The notes under the pieces are model-generated. The model searched no databases, was not told where the DNA came from, and saw only the letters and a program-made list of their open reading frames with translations. Shown here one piece after another: positions 1 to 8,865 of a DNA stretch of 39,539 nt (its first letter is position 1; each line of letters starts with the position of its first letter). Source of the DNA: Gemmatimonadaceae bacterium (GTDB lineage: Bacteria; Gemmatimonadota; Gemmatimonadetes; Gemmatimonadales; Gemmatimonadaceae); contig DATLUQ010000060.1 in assembly GCA_035533015.1 (NCBI GenBank), forward strand, positions 1-39,539. The letters run 5' to 3'. Made by a program: the position numbers and the translations under genes.

Positions 1-1972
1 CGGCGCGCGACTTCACGCTGTCGTTCATCATCGTCATGCAGAACGGACAGGCCACCGCAATCGTGTCGGCCCCGGTGGCCAGCAGTTCCTCCGTGCGCTC
101 GGCGTTGATGCGTTTGCCCGTGCTCTCCTCCATCCACATGCGCCCGCCCCCGGCGCCACAGCACAGGCCTCGGTCACGGTGGCGCACCGGTTCCACGAGC
201 TTCATGATCGGTAACGCGCGCTTGAGTGTCTCGCGCGGGGCGTCGTACACGTCGTTGTAGCGTCCCAGATAACACGAATCGTGATAGGCGACGGTGAGCT
301 CCCGGCCGCTGTCCGTGCGCAGCGGGATCCGGTTCTCCTCGAGCAGCCGCTCGATGAACGTCGAGTGGTGGATCACCTCGTACAGGCCGCCGAGCTGCGG
401 GAACTCATTGCCGATCTGATGAAAGCAGTGCGGACAGCTGGTGACGATGGTGCGCACCTGGTAGCGGTCCAGCGTCTCGATGGCGTTCTTGGCCAGCATC
501 TGGTAGAGGTACTCGTTGCCCATGCGGCGGGCCGGATCGCCGTGGCAGGTTTCCTCCTGGCCGAGGATCGCGAAGTCGATGCCGCACGCTTGGAGGATGC
601 GCGCGAACGCGATCGTCGTCTTCTTGGCCCGGTCGTCGAACGACCCCATGCACCCCACCCAGAACAACACTTGGGGCCGGCGGCCCTGCGCGAAGGCCTC
701 CGCCATGGTCGGCACGCCGAGCCCCTCGGCCCACTGCGCGCGGTCGGCCGGGCGGAACGCCCAGGGCGACCCGTTGCGTTCCATGGATTCGAACGCCGGC
801 TGCAACTCCTGGGGAAAGCGCGACTCCGACAGCACGAGGTGGCGCCGCATCTCATTGATGATGTCCAACTGGTCGATGGAGACCGGGCACTCTTGCACAC
901 ACGCGCGGCAACTCGTGCAGGCCCACAACTCGTCCTCGGTGATGTAATCGTCGAGCAGGTGCCGTCCGGCGGCCGCCACCGGCCCCCGGTCGTCGTCCTC
1001 CAGCACGCCAAGCCCGCCCACCGATTCCATGAGCCGCTGACGCGTATTGATCACGATCTTACGGGGGCTCAACAGTTTGCCCGTGATGTTCGCCGGGCAT
1101 GCCGCCGTGCACCGTCCGCACTCCGTGCACGAGTATCCGTCGAGCAGGTTCTTCCACGTGAGTTGCGCCACGTCCGACGCCCCGAACTGCTCCACGTCGG
1201 CCTCGAGATCCATGGCGCGCATCACGCCCTTCTGCCCGGGGCCGCTCGTGTTGGAGAAGAACACATTGAACAGCGATGTGACGACGTGCAGGTGCTTGGA
1301 ATAGGGCAGGTAGTTGAGGAAGAACAGCACCAGCAGGACGTGCAGCCACCAGTTCACGTGCGACACCGCGCGCGCCGTGGCCGGCGATACGCCCCCGAGC
1401 AGCACGGCCAGCGCGCGCGACACGAGCTTCTCGTGTCCCAGGGCCGCTGGATCAGCCACGCCCAGGAACGCGTTCATGGCCAGCAGCGTCACCATCAGCG
1501 CGCCGATCATCCCGAGAATGAAGTACGCGTCGCCGTGGTGAGTGTGGTCGCCATCGAGTCGCCGCGGATGCAACACCAACCGGCGGAAGAACGCGAAGCC
1601 CACGGCCGCGAGCACGAGCAGGGCGAACGCATCCTGCGAGAACGAATAGACCACATATAAGGCGTGCGGCAGCAGATGCGCGTAGGAGAACCCGGGCACG
1701 ATCCCCTGGACGATCAACTCCACGGTGCCAGCCGTGAGCACCAGAAAGCCCCAGAAGATCCCGGCGTGCATGGGGCCGGCCACCGGATCGCGGAAGATCT
1801 TCTCCTGCGCGATGGCGATGCGGAGCACGTTCCACGCCCGCTGCCACGGATGATCCAGCCGGCCTTCAGGCTTCCCGACGCGCAGGTACCCGACCAGGCG
1901 TTGCACGTTGAGCGAGAAGAACCCCGCCGCCAGCACCAGGACGAATACGAAGATCATGCGTTCCGCCGACAT
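1..1972 (-). CDS. Membrane Fe-S oxidoreductase, ETF:menaquinone oxidoreductase type (3' end cut off)
   Basis: The visible 657 residues start with about six hydrophobic segments (residues 5-235) of the NarI/cytochrome-b-like type with scattered histidines, suited to heme and quinone binding. Two [4Fe-4S] ferredoxin motifs follow (Cys282/285/288/292 and Cys352/355/358/362), then two CCG-type cysteine domains as in HdrD/GlpC (Cys441, CPHC near 513-516, CCG at 604-606, CPFC near 642-645). Proteins of this architecture beside etfBA pass electrons from reduced EtfAB to menaquinone in fatty-acid and aromatic degradation. The ATG at 1972 is preceded by GGAG at a good distance. The gene lies 91 nt after etfA in the same direction, so it is probably the third gene of that operon. 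The stop codon lies beyond position 1. Function is inferred from architecture and neighbours. Confidence 0.88.
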   Translation of the reverse strand, partial: MSAERMIFVFVLVLAAGFFSLNVQRLVGYLRVGKPEGRLDHPWQRAWNVLRIAIAQEKIFRDPVAGPMHAGIFWGFLVLTAGTVELIVQGIVPGFSYAHLLPHALYVVYSFSQDAFALLVLAAVGFAFFRRLVLHPRRLDGDHTHHGDAYFILGMIGALMVTLLAMNAFLGVADPAALGHEKLVSRALAVLLGGVSPATARAVSHVNWWLHVLLVLFFLNYLPYSKHLHVVTSLFNVFFSNTSGPGQKGVMRAMDLEADVEQFGASDVAQLTWKNLLDGYSCTECGRCTAACPANITGKLLSPRKIVINTRQRLMESVGGLGVLEDDDRGPVAAAGRHLLDDYITEDELWACTSCRACVQECPVSIDQLDIINEMRRHLVLSESRFPQELQPAFESMERNGSPWAFRPADRAQWAEGLGVPTMAEAFAQGRRPQVLFWVGCMGSFDDRAKKTTIAFARILQACGIDFAILGQEETCHGDPARRMGNEYLYQMLAKNAIETLDRYQVRTIVTSCPHCFHQIGNEFPQLGGLYEVIHHSTFIERLLEENRIPLRTDSGRELTVAYHDSCYLGRYNDVYDAPRETLKRALPIMKLVEPVRHRDRGLCCGAGGGRMWMEESTGKRINAERTEELLATGADTIAVACPFCMTMMNDSVKSRA

Positions 1973-2063
1973 GGCCGTCACTCCGACAAGGCGTGGCAAC
2001 ACAAGAGCCCGCGGGGAAGCTAGTCCGCCGCGGGCTCCGAGTACAAGAACGAATCCCGCGCGG

Positions 2064-3047
2064 TTAGTGCGACTGTTTGGCCGCGCGCACCGCCGCCGTG
2101 AACACCGGAACGATCTCCAGCGCGTCGCCCACGATGCCGTAGTCCGCCACTTTGAAGATCGGCGCCTCGGCATCCTTGTTGATCGCCACGATGGTCTTGG
2201 ACGTGCGCATGCCGGCCAGGTGCTGGATCGCACCAGAAATCCCGACCGCCACATACAGGTCGGGACTCACCAACCGGCCCGTCTGCCCGATCTGGTCGCT
2301 GTGCGGACGCCAGCCGTCGTCGGTCACGGCGCGCGTGGCGCCCACCGCGGCGTTGCCGAACGCGTCGGCCAGATCCTCCACCAGCTTGAAGTTCGCAGCC
2401 TCTTTGAGCCCGCGCCCGCCGGAGATGATCACCGGCGCCTCCCCCAGATCCAACTTGGCGCCGCTGCCCACCACCACCTCCGTTACCTTGACCCGCGACG
2501 CCGCCGGATCGGCGGCCGGCGCGATGGTCTCGGTGCTGAGCGGCTTGGCGTGAGCCGCGGGCGTGACCGCGTTGGGCCGAATGCTCACGACCACCGGCGT
2601 GGGAGTGGCCTTCAACGTCGCAATCACCTTGCCGGTGTACGTGGGGTGCGTGACGACAACCGACCCGTCGGACAGTCGGACCGCCAGACAGTCGGACAGC
2701 AACGGCGCGTTCAACTTGGCCGACACGCGTGGGGCGAGATCCTTGCCCTGCGCCGACGCGCTGAGAAGAACCACGGCGAACCCCGCCGCCCGCGCCGCAA
2801 TCGTCGCGCTCATCGACTCGGCGTCGGACCTGCCGTAGGCCGCGTGCTCGCACACCAGCACCTTGTCGGCGCCGTGTTGTGCCAGCGGCTCCGTCTTCCC
2901 ACCCGTCCCCGGCGGACCGAACACCAGGGCATGCACTTCTCCGCCCCCGGCCGCGTCGGCCAGGGCGCGCGCCGCCGTCACCGCCTCGAGCGCCACCTTG
3001 CGCAGTTCCCCGCCGCGCGTTTCCGCCACCGCCAGAATATTGGGCAT
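2064..3047 (-). CDS. etfA: Electron transfer flavoprotein, alpha subunit
   Basis: The 327-residue protein has the full EtfA length. The C-terminal FAD-binding domain is clear: SGGRGL at 209-214, the stretch GQTGRLVSPDLYVAVGIS from residue 254 followed by AIQHLAGM, and INKDAEAPIF at 289-298. These residues hold FAD in the EtfAB heterodimer, which accepts electrons from acyl-CoA dehydrogenases in the cytoplasm. Its start overlaps the etfB stop by one base (TGATG), so the two are translationally coupled. The membrane Fe-S protein follows 91 nt downstream and is the likely electron acceptor. Confidence 0.97.
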   Translation of the reverse strand: MPNILAVAETRGGELRKVALEAVTAARALADAAGGGEVHALVFGPPGTGGKTEPLAQHGADKVLVCEHAAYGRSDAESMSATIAARAAGFAVVLLSASAQGKDLAPRVSAKLNAPLLSDCLAVRLSDGSVVVTHPTYTGKVIATLKATPTPVVVSIRPNAVTPAAHAKPLSTETIAPAADPAASRVKVTEVVVGSGAKLDLGEAPVIISGGRGLKEAANFKLVEDLADAFGNAAVGATRAVTDDGWRPHSDQIGQTGRLVSPDLYVAVGISGAIQHLAGMRTSKTIVAINKDAEAPIFKVADYGIVGDALEIVPVFTAAVRAAKQSH

Positions 3048-3799
3048 CAGAGCACCTTCGCTTCGGTCTGGAGAAGCCGGATCAACTCCGGTACCGCATC
3101 GGGGCCGGTGCCAATGATGCGGCCCGGCGGACGATCGGCGGGCATTCCCATCTTCTCCACGGTCACCCGCACCTCACCCAGCTGCGCGGGCTTCACGTCG
3201 AGCGGCTTCTTCTTGGCCGCCATGATGCCCTTGAGCGACGGATAGCGCGGGCGCGCGATCCCTTCATCAATGGTCACCACCGCCGGAAGCGGAAATTCCA
3301 GAAGCTCGGCGGCGCCTTCCAGCTCGCGCCGCGCCACGGCCTTGCCGTCGATGAATTCCAGCTTTGACGCCGCCGTGAGACAGGGCAGCCCGAGCAGTTC
3401 GGCCGCCATCGTGCCAGCGCCGCCCGTCATCGCGTCCAGCGAGTGTTTGCCGAACAGGATGAGTTCGTAGCCGCCTTCCTTGAGTTCGGCGGCCAGCGCC
3501 TTGGCGATGGCTAGCGAATCGGCCGGCACGCTGTCGGCTTTGAGTTGGATGCCGCGCTCGGCCCCCATGCTCAGCGCCTTGCGGATCGTCTCCTGGACCA
3601 CGTCGGGACCCAGGCAGATCACGGTCGTCTCGCCGGAGCCCGCCTTCTCGTTGATCTGGAGGGCGACCTCCACCGCGTAGGCGTCGAAGTCACTGATGTC
3701 GAACTTGAGCCCGGCCTCGTCGACCGCGGTGCCGCTCGCGGCGATCTTGAAGCGCGACTCCATGTCCGGTACGCGTTTGATGCAGACGGCGATCTTCAC
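3047..3799 (-). CDS. etfB: Electron transfer flavoprotein, beta subunit
   Basis: This 250-residue protein has the typical EtfB start (MKIAVCIKRVPDMESRFKI) and length. It forms the AMP-binding half of the ETF dimer and docks to acyl-CoA dehydrogenases. The start is a GTG at 3799 with GAGGA about nine bases upstream. It is the first gene of an etfB-etfA-Fe-S oxidoreductase operon with its own promoter and palindromic operator in the 57-nt gap after lgt. A glutaryl-CoA-type dehydrogenase, a likely donor, is encoded at 4795-5970. Confidence 0.96.
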   Translation of the reverse strand: MKIAVCIKRVPDMESRFKIAASGTAVDEAGLKFDISDFDAYAVEVALQINEKAGSGETTVICLGPDVVQETIRKALSMGAERGIQLKADSVPADSLAIAKALAAELKEGGYELILFGKHSLDAMTGGAGTMAAELLGLPCLTAASKLEFIDGKAVARRELEGAAELLEFPLPAVVTIDEGIARPRYPSLKGIMAAKKKPLDVKPAQLGEVRVTVEKMGMPADRPPGRIIGTGPDAVPELIRLLQTEAKVL

Positions 3800-3810
3800 A
3801 GCCCGTCCTC

Positions 3811-3832
3811 GTATGTGAAAAGATTCACATAC
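3811..3832 (-). promoter_or_regulatory. Perfect palindromic operator upstream of etfB
   Basis: The arms GTATGTGAA (3811-3819) and TTCACATAC (3824-3832) are perfect 9-bp inverted repeats around a 4-bp spacer. The site begins right after the putative -10 element and ends 11 bases before the etfB GTG, so it covers the expected transcription start and leader. A bound protein would block initiation. A TetR- or GntR-type repressor sensing acyl-CoA is an obvious candidate by analogy with other fatty-acid regulons, but no regulator gene lies in the window and I cannot assign the family. Confidence 0.7.
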
Positions 3833-3860
3833 AAGATAGCCGGGCCTCAGGGGGGTTCAA
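3833..3860 (-). promoter_or_regulatory. Putative sigma70-like promoter of the etf operon
   Basis: Read on the minus strand, TTGAAC (3855-3860) and TATCTT (3833-3838) are separated by 16 bases. Each matches the sigma70 consensus at four of six positions. The -35 element overlaps the lgt stop codon, and the -10 abuts the palindrome at 3811-3832, so the start point would fall inside the palindrome. The arrangement suggests that etfB-etfA can be controlled separately from lgt. Confidence 0.5.
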
Positions 3861-4702
3861 GCGGCAGAATCGGAGGTCGACGTGGCCGCTGACGAGGCAA
3901 CGGACGCTGGCCGCGAGCGCAGATACACGGCGAACGCGGCTCCCACGACGACCATGGCCGCCGAAAGCAGTTGTCCGGCGCTGAACGGGCCGAGGACGAA
4001 TCCGAGCTGCGGGTCGGGCTGCCGCGTGAATTCGATGACGAAACGGATCACGCCGTAGCCGATCAGGAAGGCGGCCGACAGCACCCCGGGGCGGTACCAG
4101 TGGCGCGCAATCGAGCGCCGTTCGAGCCAGAACAACAGGATCGCGAGGACCACGCCCTCTCCGATGGCCTCATACAGCTCTGACGGATGTCGCGGGATGT
4201 GGAGCGGGTCGGTGGGGAAGATCATCCCCCAGGGCAGCTGCGTCGGCCGACCGTACAATTCGGCGTTGAAGAAGTTGCCGAGTCGCCCGAAGAACAACCC
4301 CGGGGTCCCGGCAAGCGCCAGCGTATCGGTCACCGTCAGGAACGGGATCGCGCGACGCCTGGCAAAGAGCGCCGTGGCGATGACCATCCCGATCACCGCG
4401 CCGTGGAACGAGAGGCCCCCGTGCCAGATGGCGAAGAACTCGAGGGGACGACTGAAGTAATGCCCCGGCTCGTAAACGGCGGCATACATCAGCCGTGCGC
4501 CGAGCAGCATACTAATCATCATATAGCTGATGAACGCGTCGATGTCGGCAGGCGAGAGCCGTACGAGGCCGCGGGCCGCCCGTCGCGCGGCGATCTTGGC
4601 GCCCACGATATAACCGACAACGTACATGACCGCATACCAGCGAACCGAGAACGGGCCGATGCGGAACAGGTCGGGGCGAATGGGCGGGTAGGGAATCGAC
4701 AT
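3857..4702 (-). CDS. lgt: Prolipoprotein diacylglyceryl transferase
   Basis: Lgt moves the diacylglyceryl group of phosphatidylglycerol to the lipobox cysteine of prolipoproteins in the inner membrane. The 281-residue protein has about seven hydrophobic segments and the family signatures: HGGLSFHG ending near residue 101 (His100 matches the essential His of E. coli Lgt) and GRLGNFFNAELYGR from residue 139 (Arg140, Asn143, Glu148), then HPSELYEA. The Ala/Ser-rich tail after residue 265 is typical of a variable C-terminus. It lies just upstream of the etf promoter. A clear lipobox protein at 36233-37114 is a probable substrate. Confidence 0.96.
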   Translation of the reverse strand: MSIPYPPIRPDLFRIGPFSVRWYAVMYVVGYIVGAKIAARRAARGLVRLSPADIDAFISYMMISMLLGARLMYAAVYEPGHYFSRPLEFFAIWHGGLSFHGAVIGMVIATALFARRRAIPFLTVTDTLALAGTPGLFFGRLGNFFNAELYGRPTQLPWGMIFPTDPLHIPRHPSELYEAIGEGVVLAILLFWLERRSIARHWYRPGVLSAAFLIGYGVIRFVIEFTRQPDPQLGFVLGPFSAGQLLSAAMVVVGAAFAVYLRSRPASVASSAATSTSDSAA

Positions 4703-4794
4703 CCGTCTAATTACCCGCGGCCCGCGAAAGGGTGCATGGAGGCGTCAGCGCCGGACATCCCACCCGCGGACGCCCTCCGGGCGCGGACACCCGG

Positions 4795-5970
4795 TCACTT
4801 GAACGCGTTCAACCCCGTGACCGCCTGCCCCAGGATCAACGAATGGACGTCGTGCGTCCCCTCGTAGGTGTACACGCTCTCCAGGTTCGCCATGTGCCGC
4901 ATCGACGCGTACTCGGCCAGAATGCCGTTGGCGCCGAGCAGCCGGCGCGCTTCGCGCGCGACATCGGTGGCCATGCTCACGTTGTTGCGCTTGGCCAGCG
5001 ACACCTGCTGCGGCGTGTAGGTGCCGGCGTCCTTGAGCCGGCCGAGGTGGAGCGACACCAACTGCGCCTTCACGATCTCGGTGAGCATGTCGGCCAGCCG
5101 CTGCTGCTGAATCTGGAACCCGGCGATCGGGCGGTCGAACATCACGCGGTTCTTGGCGTAGGCGAGCGCCTCTTCGTAACAGGCCATGGCGGCGCCCACC
5201 GCGCCCCACGAGATGCCGTAACGCGCCTGGGTGAGGCACATGAGCGGACTCTTCAGTCCGCCCGAGCCAGGGAGGATGGCGTCCGCCGGAAGCTGTACGT
5301 CCTGGAACACGAGTTCGCTCGTGTCGCTCGCCCGGAGCGAGAGCTTGCCCTTCTGATCCTTGGCCGTGAACCCCGTGGTGCCCTTGGGCACGATGAATCC
5401 CCGGATCGAACGGTCGCTCTTGTCGCCGTTGGTCTTGGCCCATACCACGGCGATGTGCGAGGTGGAGCCGTTGGTGATCCACATCTTGGCCCCGTTCAGC
5501 ACCCAGGTGCCATCCTTCTCCTGGCGCGCCATGGTGATCATGCCGCTCGGGTTCGAGCCATAGTCGGGTTCGGTGAGCCCGAAACAGCCGATGATCTCCC
5601 CCGCGGCCATCTTCGGCAGATACCGGCGCTTCTGCTCCTCGCTGCCGAACGCGAAGATCGGATACATGGCCAGCGCGCCCTGCACCGACGCGAACGACCG
5701 CACGCCCGAATCACCACGCTCCAACTCCTGCATGATGAGCCCGTAGGCGACGTTGTTGAGTCCGGCGCACCCGTACTCCTCGGGGAGGTTGGCCCCGAAC
5801 ACGCCCAACTCGCCCATCTCGGGCACCAGACCGAGCGGGAAATGGCCGTCGATGTAGTGTTGCCCGATGATCGGCAGCACCCGCTCATCCACGAACCGGC
5901 GCACGCTGTCACGCACCGCGCGCTCCTCTTCGGAGAGCGCGCTATCGATGTCGAAGAAGTCGGTCGTCAT
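4795..5970 (-). CDS. gcdH: Acyl-CoA dehydrogenase, glutaryl-CoA dehydrogenase type
   Basis: The 391-residue FAD enzyme resembles glutaryl-CoA dehydrogenase, which oxidises and decarboxylates glutaryl-CoA to crotonyl-CoA in lysine and tryptophan breakdown and delivers electrons to ETF. The catalytic base sits in YEGTHDVHSLILGQAVTG as Glu370. Arg91 in SGVRSFASVQG matches the arginine that holds the substrate's second carboxylate in known enzymes. FGLTEPDYGSNPSGM and KMWITNGS are the usual flavin and substrate segments. I chose the ATG at 5970, because an upstream in-frame start would add a Pro/Arg-rich tail unlike the family and overlap the preceding gene. The Shine-Dalgarno is weak and the previous stop is 10 bases away. 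Substrate specificity is inferred. Confidence 0.88.
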   Translation of the reverse strand: MTTDFFDIDSALSEEERAVRDSVRRFVDERVLPIIGQHYIDGHFPLGLVPEMGELGVFGANLPEEYGCAGLNNVAYGLIMQELERGDSGVRSFASVQGALAMYPIFAFGSEEQKRRYLPKMAAGEIIGCFGLTEPDYGSNPSGMITMARQEKDGTWVLNGAKMWITNGSTSHIAVVWAKTNGDKSDRSIRGFIVPKGTTGFTAKDQKGKLSLRASDTSELVFQDVQLPADAILPGSGGLKSPLMCLTQARYGISWGAVGAAMACYEEALAYAKNRVMFDRPIAGFQIQQQRLADMLTEIVKAQLVSLHLGRLKDAGTYTPQQVSLAKRNNVSMATDVAREARRLLGANGILAEYASMRHMANLESVYTYEGTHDVHSLILGQAVTGLNAFK

Positions 5971-5980
5971 GTCCGGAAAT

Positions 5981-6355
5981 CTAGCGCGGCGCGGGGGCCG
6001 CCGTCCGCGCCCCTGAGTCGCCGCGCAGCACCGCCCCGAGGGTGGCTCCTCCCCAGGCCAGCGCCAACGGAAACACGAACTCAACAGCGACCAGCCCCCA
6101 CAGCGGCACCTCCATCACCTTCGCGAGTGTCCGCGCGAACGGGATGGTGGGGGCACCCCCCGCGATCGGCGCCGCGAGCAGTACGGCCCAGCCGATCGCC
6201 GCCGCCAGCGCGGCGCGGACCGCGACGCGCGGCATACCCGGATTCATCGCACCCCAGATCACCCCAACCACTGCCACCGCCCACCACCCGAAGGCATACG
6301 TGCCCAGCGCGAACGCCGCGGCTACGAGCGCCAGTCTCACCAATCCGCGTATCAT
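5981..6355 (-). CDS. Small integral membrane protein of unknown function
   Basis: The 124-residue product has three or four hydrophobic helices (roughly 5-38, 45-70, 82-108) and an Arg/Pro/Ala tail. I do not recognise a family. The start ATG at 6355 overlaps the stop of the penicillin-acylase gene in an ATGA junction, and the gcdH start follows ten bases after its stop. It is therefore almost certainly translated with both neighbours. The coding strand keeps the high third-position GC of the surrounding genes, so it looks real and not an antisense shadow. Confidence 0.72.
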   Translation of the reverse strand: MIRGLVRLALVAAAFALGTYAFGWWAVAVVGVIWGAMNPGMPRVAVRAALAAAIGWAVLLAAPIAGGAPTIPFARTLAKVMEVPLWGLVAVEFVFPLALAWGGATLGAVLRGDSGARTAAPAPR

Positions 6356-8835
6356 CGCGGCCTCCCCGGCGTGAGAGTGAGCGTGGCGGTGGTGCGGTTG
6401 GCACCCAGGCTTGCCGCGTCCTTGGGCACCAGAGCAGGACTCAATCGGCCTGCCAACCACTGGGGAATGCGATTGTCGTATAGCGGGCTTGCCGGGTTCC
6501 CGCTCTGGCCGCCGGGATACGTGTCCCACGCCTTCACCTCGGGACCCAGGTCGACCACCATCCGCCAGCTCGGCCCATACCCCCCGTTTCCCGGCGCCGG
6601 ATTGAGCGTGCCACGTCCCCCGTCCATGATCAGTCCGCTCACCGAGAACGGCTTGATGCGGAGCACATGGTTGATGCTCACCTTGGCCGTGCTGTCCCAC
6701 CGCCAGCGCGCGCTGCCCGGCGGGCCGAGCCGGGTCACCAACGTGTCGTACGCCGCGCCGAGCGCGCGCACGAGCACCATGTCACGGGTCTCGGTGACCT
6801 GAGGGGTGGTCTTCTGATCCCACCAGAGGCTGTACGGCTGCTGCAGCAGTTCGAACATGATGTCGTCGCTCGGCGTCGCTACGCGGCGCCCCGTGGAATC
6901 GTCGAGTTCGTCCCACGTGTAGTCGCGCAGGTTCCGCATAGCCTGCTCGAACAGCACGGCCCCGTCGTTGTCGCGGGTGTAGCGACCGTCCCATTTCTTG
7001 AGGACCATCGCGGCCGCTACGATCGACGGCCGGGGTACCGCGCCAGCCACCGCACGGAGGAAGAACGGCAGGAACAGCTGAACGCGCACGCTGAGTGGAC
7101 TCATCTGGAAACGCCGCATGTCGTCCACCGTCACGCTCGAGTCCGCCCGCAGGAGCTGGTCGATGTCCAGCGCCCGCCACGGGTCCCACGCCCGATCGTC
7201 GCCGAGGTACGCGAACGCCTGCTTGGGATCCTCGGGCTGCTGGTTGGCCGAGGCCAAAAAGCCCTGCTTGGGATTGAACGCCTGGGGGTACTTGTCCACG
7301 GGCCAGTAGCCCGTCCAGTCGCTGGCGCTCGTCGAGCCGTCGAAGATGTCCAGTCCCGTGTGACCCTTGGGGCGGATCGGGAAATGCCCCGTGGAACGGA
7401 TGGCGATCGTGCCCTGGCGGTCGGCGGCGAGCACGTTCTGCGCCGGCACGAAGAACCCCAACGCCATGTCGTCCAGCAACTCTTTGGCCGACGTGGCGTG
7501 CGCCGCAGCATAGAACGCGCTGATCTCGTGCGACGGCTCCAGCAGCGTCCACCGCATGGACACCCACGCGCCGAACCGATGCATCAACGGACCGCGGCTC
7601 GTGTACCGCACGGTATCGGTGGCCAGCGTCTCGCCGTGCTTGCCGCGGTATACCTCGACGCGCTCCTCGAGCGGCTTCCATACGCCGTCCACCTCATACT
7701 TCGTGGGGTGAAGGGAGTCGTCCACCGTCTCGCGGTAGAAGTCGAGCACGTCGGCGCCCGTATTCGTGAACCCCCACGCCACGTCGCGATTGAACCCCAG
7801 CACGATGCCTGGGGCCCCGGGAATGGTCACGCCGTACACGTCGAGCTTGCCCGGTACGACCAGCTGAGTCTCGTACCAGATGCTCGGCAGCGTGAGGTCG
7901 AGGTGGGGGTCGTTGGCCAGCAGCGCGTGCCCGTCGGCACTGCGCGACGGAGCCACCGCCCAGTTGTTGCTCGCGAAGTGGCGCTGATCGGCGTCCGGCG
8001 TGGCCCCGGGCGGCTCGAGACTGCGCATCAATGCGGCCACGCGTGCCACCGCCGTGTCCGGACGCCCCGGCACCGGGATCTGTGCGAACTCGAACTCAGG
8101 TCCGCGCGCGCCGGTGGGCTGGAGCGGCTCCTGGATGGGCGAGTTGACGGGGAACAGGGCGGCGGCCGCGGCGTCGCCGACCTTGGCCGCCGCCGCGAGC
8201 CGTGCCGCCTCGTCAGGGATGTACGACAACGTCCATCCCATGCGGTTGAACAGGTGGATCGAATTGATCGGCTTCCAACGGTCGGGGCGAACGCCCAACA
8301 GCCGGTATTCCACCGGTACCTGCGAAGGCCGCATGCCGTCGATGTAGGCGTTCACGCCATCCGAGAACGCTTCCATGACGTGCCACGCCATCGACGTCGT
8401 GTCGATTCCGGCGAGTTTCTGCTCGGCGGCGCGGGGCATCCCGAGGTCTCGCGTCTCGCGGTCGAGTGACAGGGCCGCGGCGCCCACCCATTCCGTGAGG
8501 CGCCCCGACGCGGCGTGGGTCTGCAGGTCGAGTTGGAACAGTCGGTCGCGCGCCACGACGTAGCCCAGAGCGCGGTACGCGTCAGGTTCGGACGTGGCGA
8601 AGATGTGCGGCACGCCGCGATCATCGTACCGTACGTCCACCGCGCCCTGAAGGCCGGGAATCGTAGCGGCGGCCGTCCGGGGGAGGGTTGCATGCGAGGC
8701 GGCACCCCAGGCGCCGTTCACGGGGTCGAGCAGTTGCCCGAGCGGCGGGACTGGGCCGGCACCCCGGGCACCGAGCCACAGTGCCCCGCCGAACACCACG
8801 GCACCCGCCAGCGCGCGAACGATGCGTAGAATCAT
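6352..8835 (-). CDS. Penicillin acylase family N-terminal-nucleophile hydrolase
   Basis: The 827-residue precursor has a membrane or signal segment (residues 1-25) and an alpha-chain region containing RGVPHIFA and ARDRLFQLDLQTHAASGRL. The autoprocessing site has the nucleophile Ser289 in ASNNWAVAPSRS, followed by LANDPHLDLTLPSIWYE. Family members are exported, cleave themselves before this Ser, and hydrolyse amide bonds in beta-lactams, acyl-homoserine lactones or lipopeptides. The real substrate cannot be read from sequence. The gene follows the SprT-like gene by 30 bases and is coupled by ATGA to the small membrane protein downstream. The length is usual for the family. Confidence 0.92.
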   Translation of the reverse strand: MILRIVRALAGAVVFGGALWLGARGAGPVPPLGQLLDPVNGAWGAASHATLPRTAAATIPGLQGAVDVRYDDRGVPHIFATSEPDAYRALGYVVARDRLFQLDLQTHAASGRLTEWVGAAALSLDRETRDLGMPRAAEQKLAGIDTTSMAWHVMEAFSDGVNAYIDGMRPSQVPVEYRLLGVRPDRWKPINSIHLFNRMGWTLSYIPDEAARLAAAAKVGDAAAAALFPVNSPIQEPLQPTGARGPEFEFAQIPVPGRPDTAVARVAALMRSLEPPGATPDADQRHFASNNWAVAPSRSADGHALLANDPHLDLTLPSIWYETQLVVPGKLDVYGVTIPGAPGIVLGFNRDVAWGFTNTGADVLDFYRETVDDSLHPTKYEVDGVWKPLEERVEVYRGKHGETLATDTVRYTSRGPLMHRFGAWVSMRWTLLEPSHEISAFYAAAHATSAKELLDDMALGFFVPAQNVLAADRQGTIAIRSTGHFPIRPKGHTGLDIFDGSTSASDWTGYWPVDKYPQAFNPKQGFLASANQQPEDPKQAFAYLGDDRAWDPWRALDIDQLLRADSSVTVDDMRRFQMSPLSVRVQLFLPFFLRAVAGAVPRPSIVAAAMVLKKWDGRYTRDNDGAVLFEQAMRNLRDYTWDELDDSTGRRVATPSDDIMFELLQQPYSLWWDQKTTPQVTETRDMVLVRALGAAYDTLVTRLGPPGSARWRWDSTAKVSINHVLRIKPFSVSGLIMDGGRGTLNPAPGNGGYGPSWRMVVDLGPEVKAWDTYPGGQSGNPASPLYDNRIPQWLAGRLSPALVPKDAASLGANRTTATLTLTPGRPR

Positions 8836-8865
8836 GCGGTTTAACCTACCGACGAACCCCCGGAA

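Noticed and set aside
281-1660. 459-codon open frame on the plus strand
   Set aside because: It is antisense to the Fe-S oxidoreductase, whose cysteine motifs are intact on the minus strand.
6667-8469. 600-codon open frame on the plus strand
   Set aside because: It is antisense to the penicillin acylase gene, which has its catalytic Ser motif in place.
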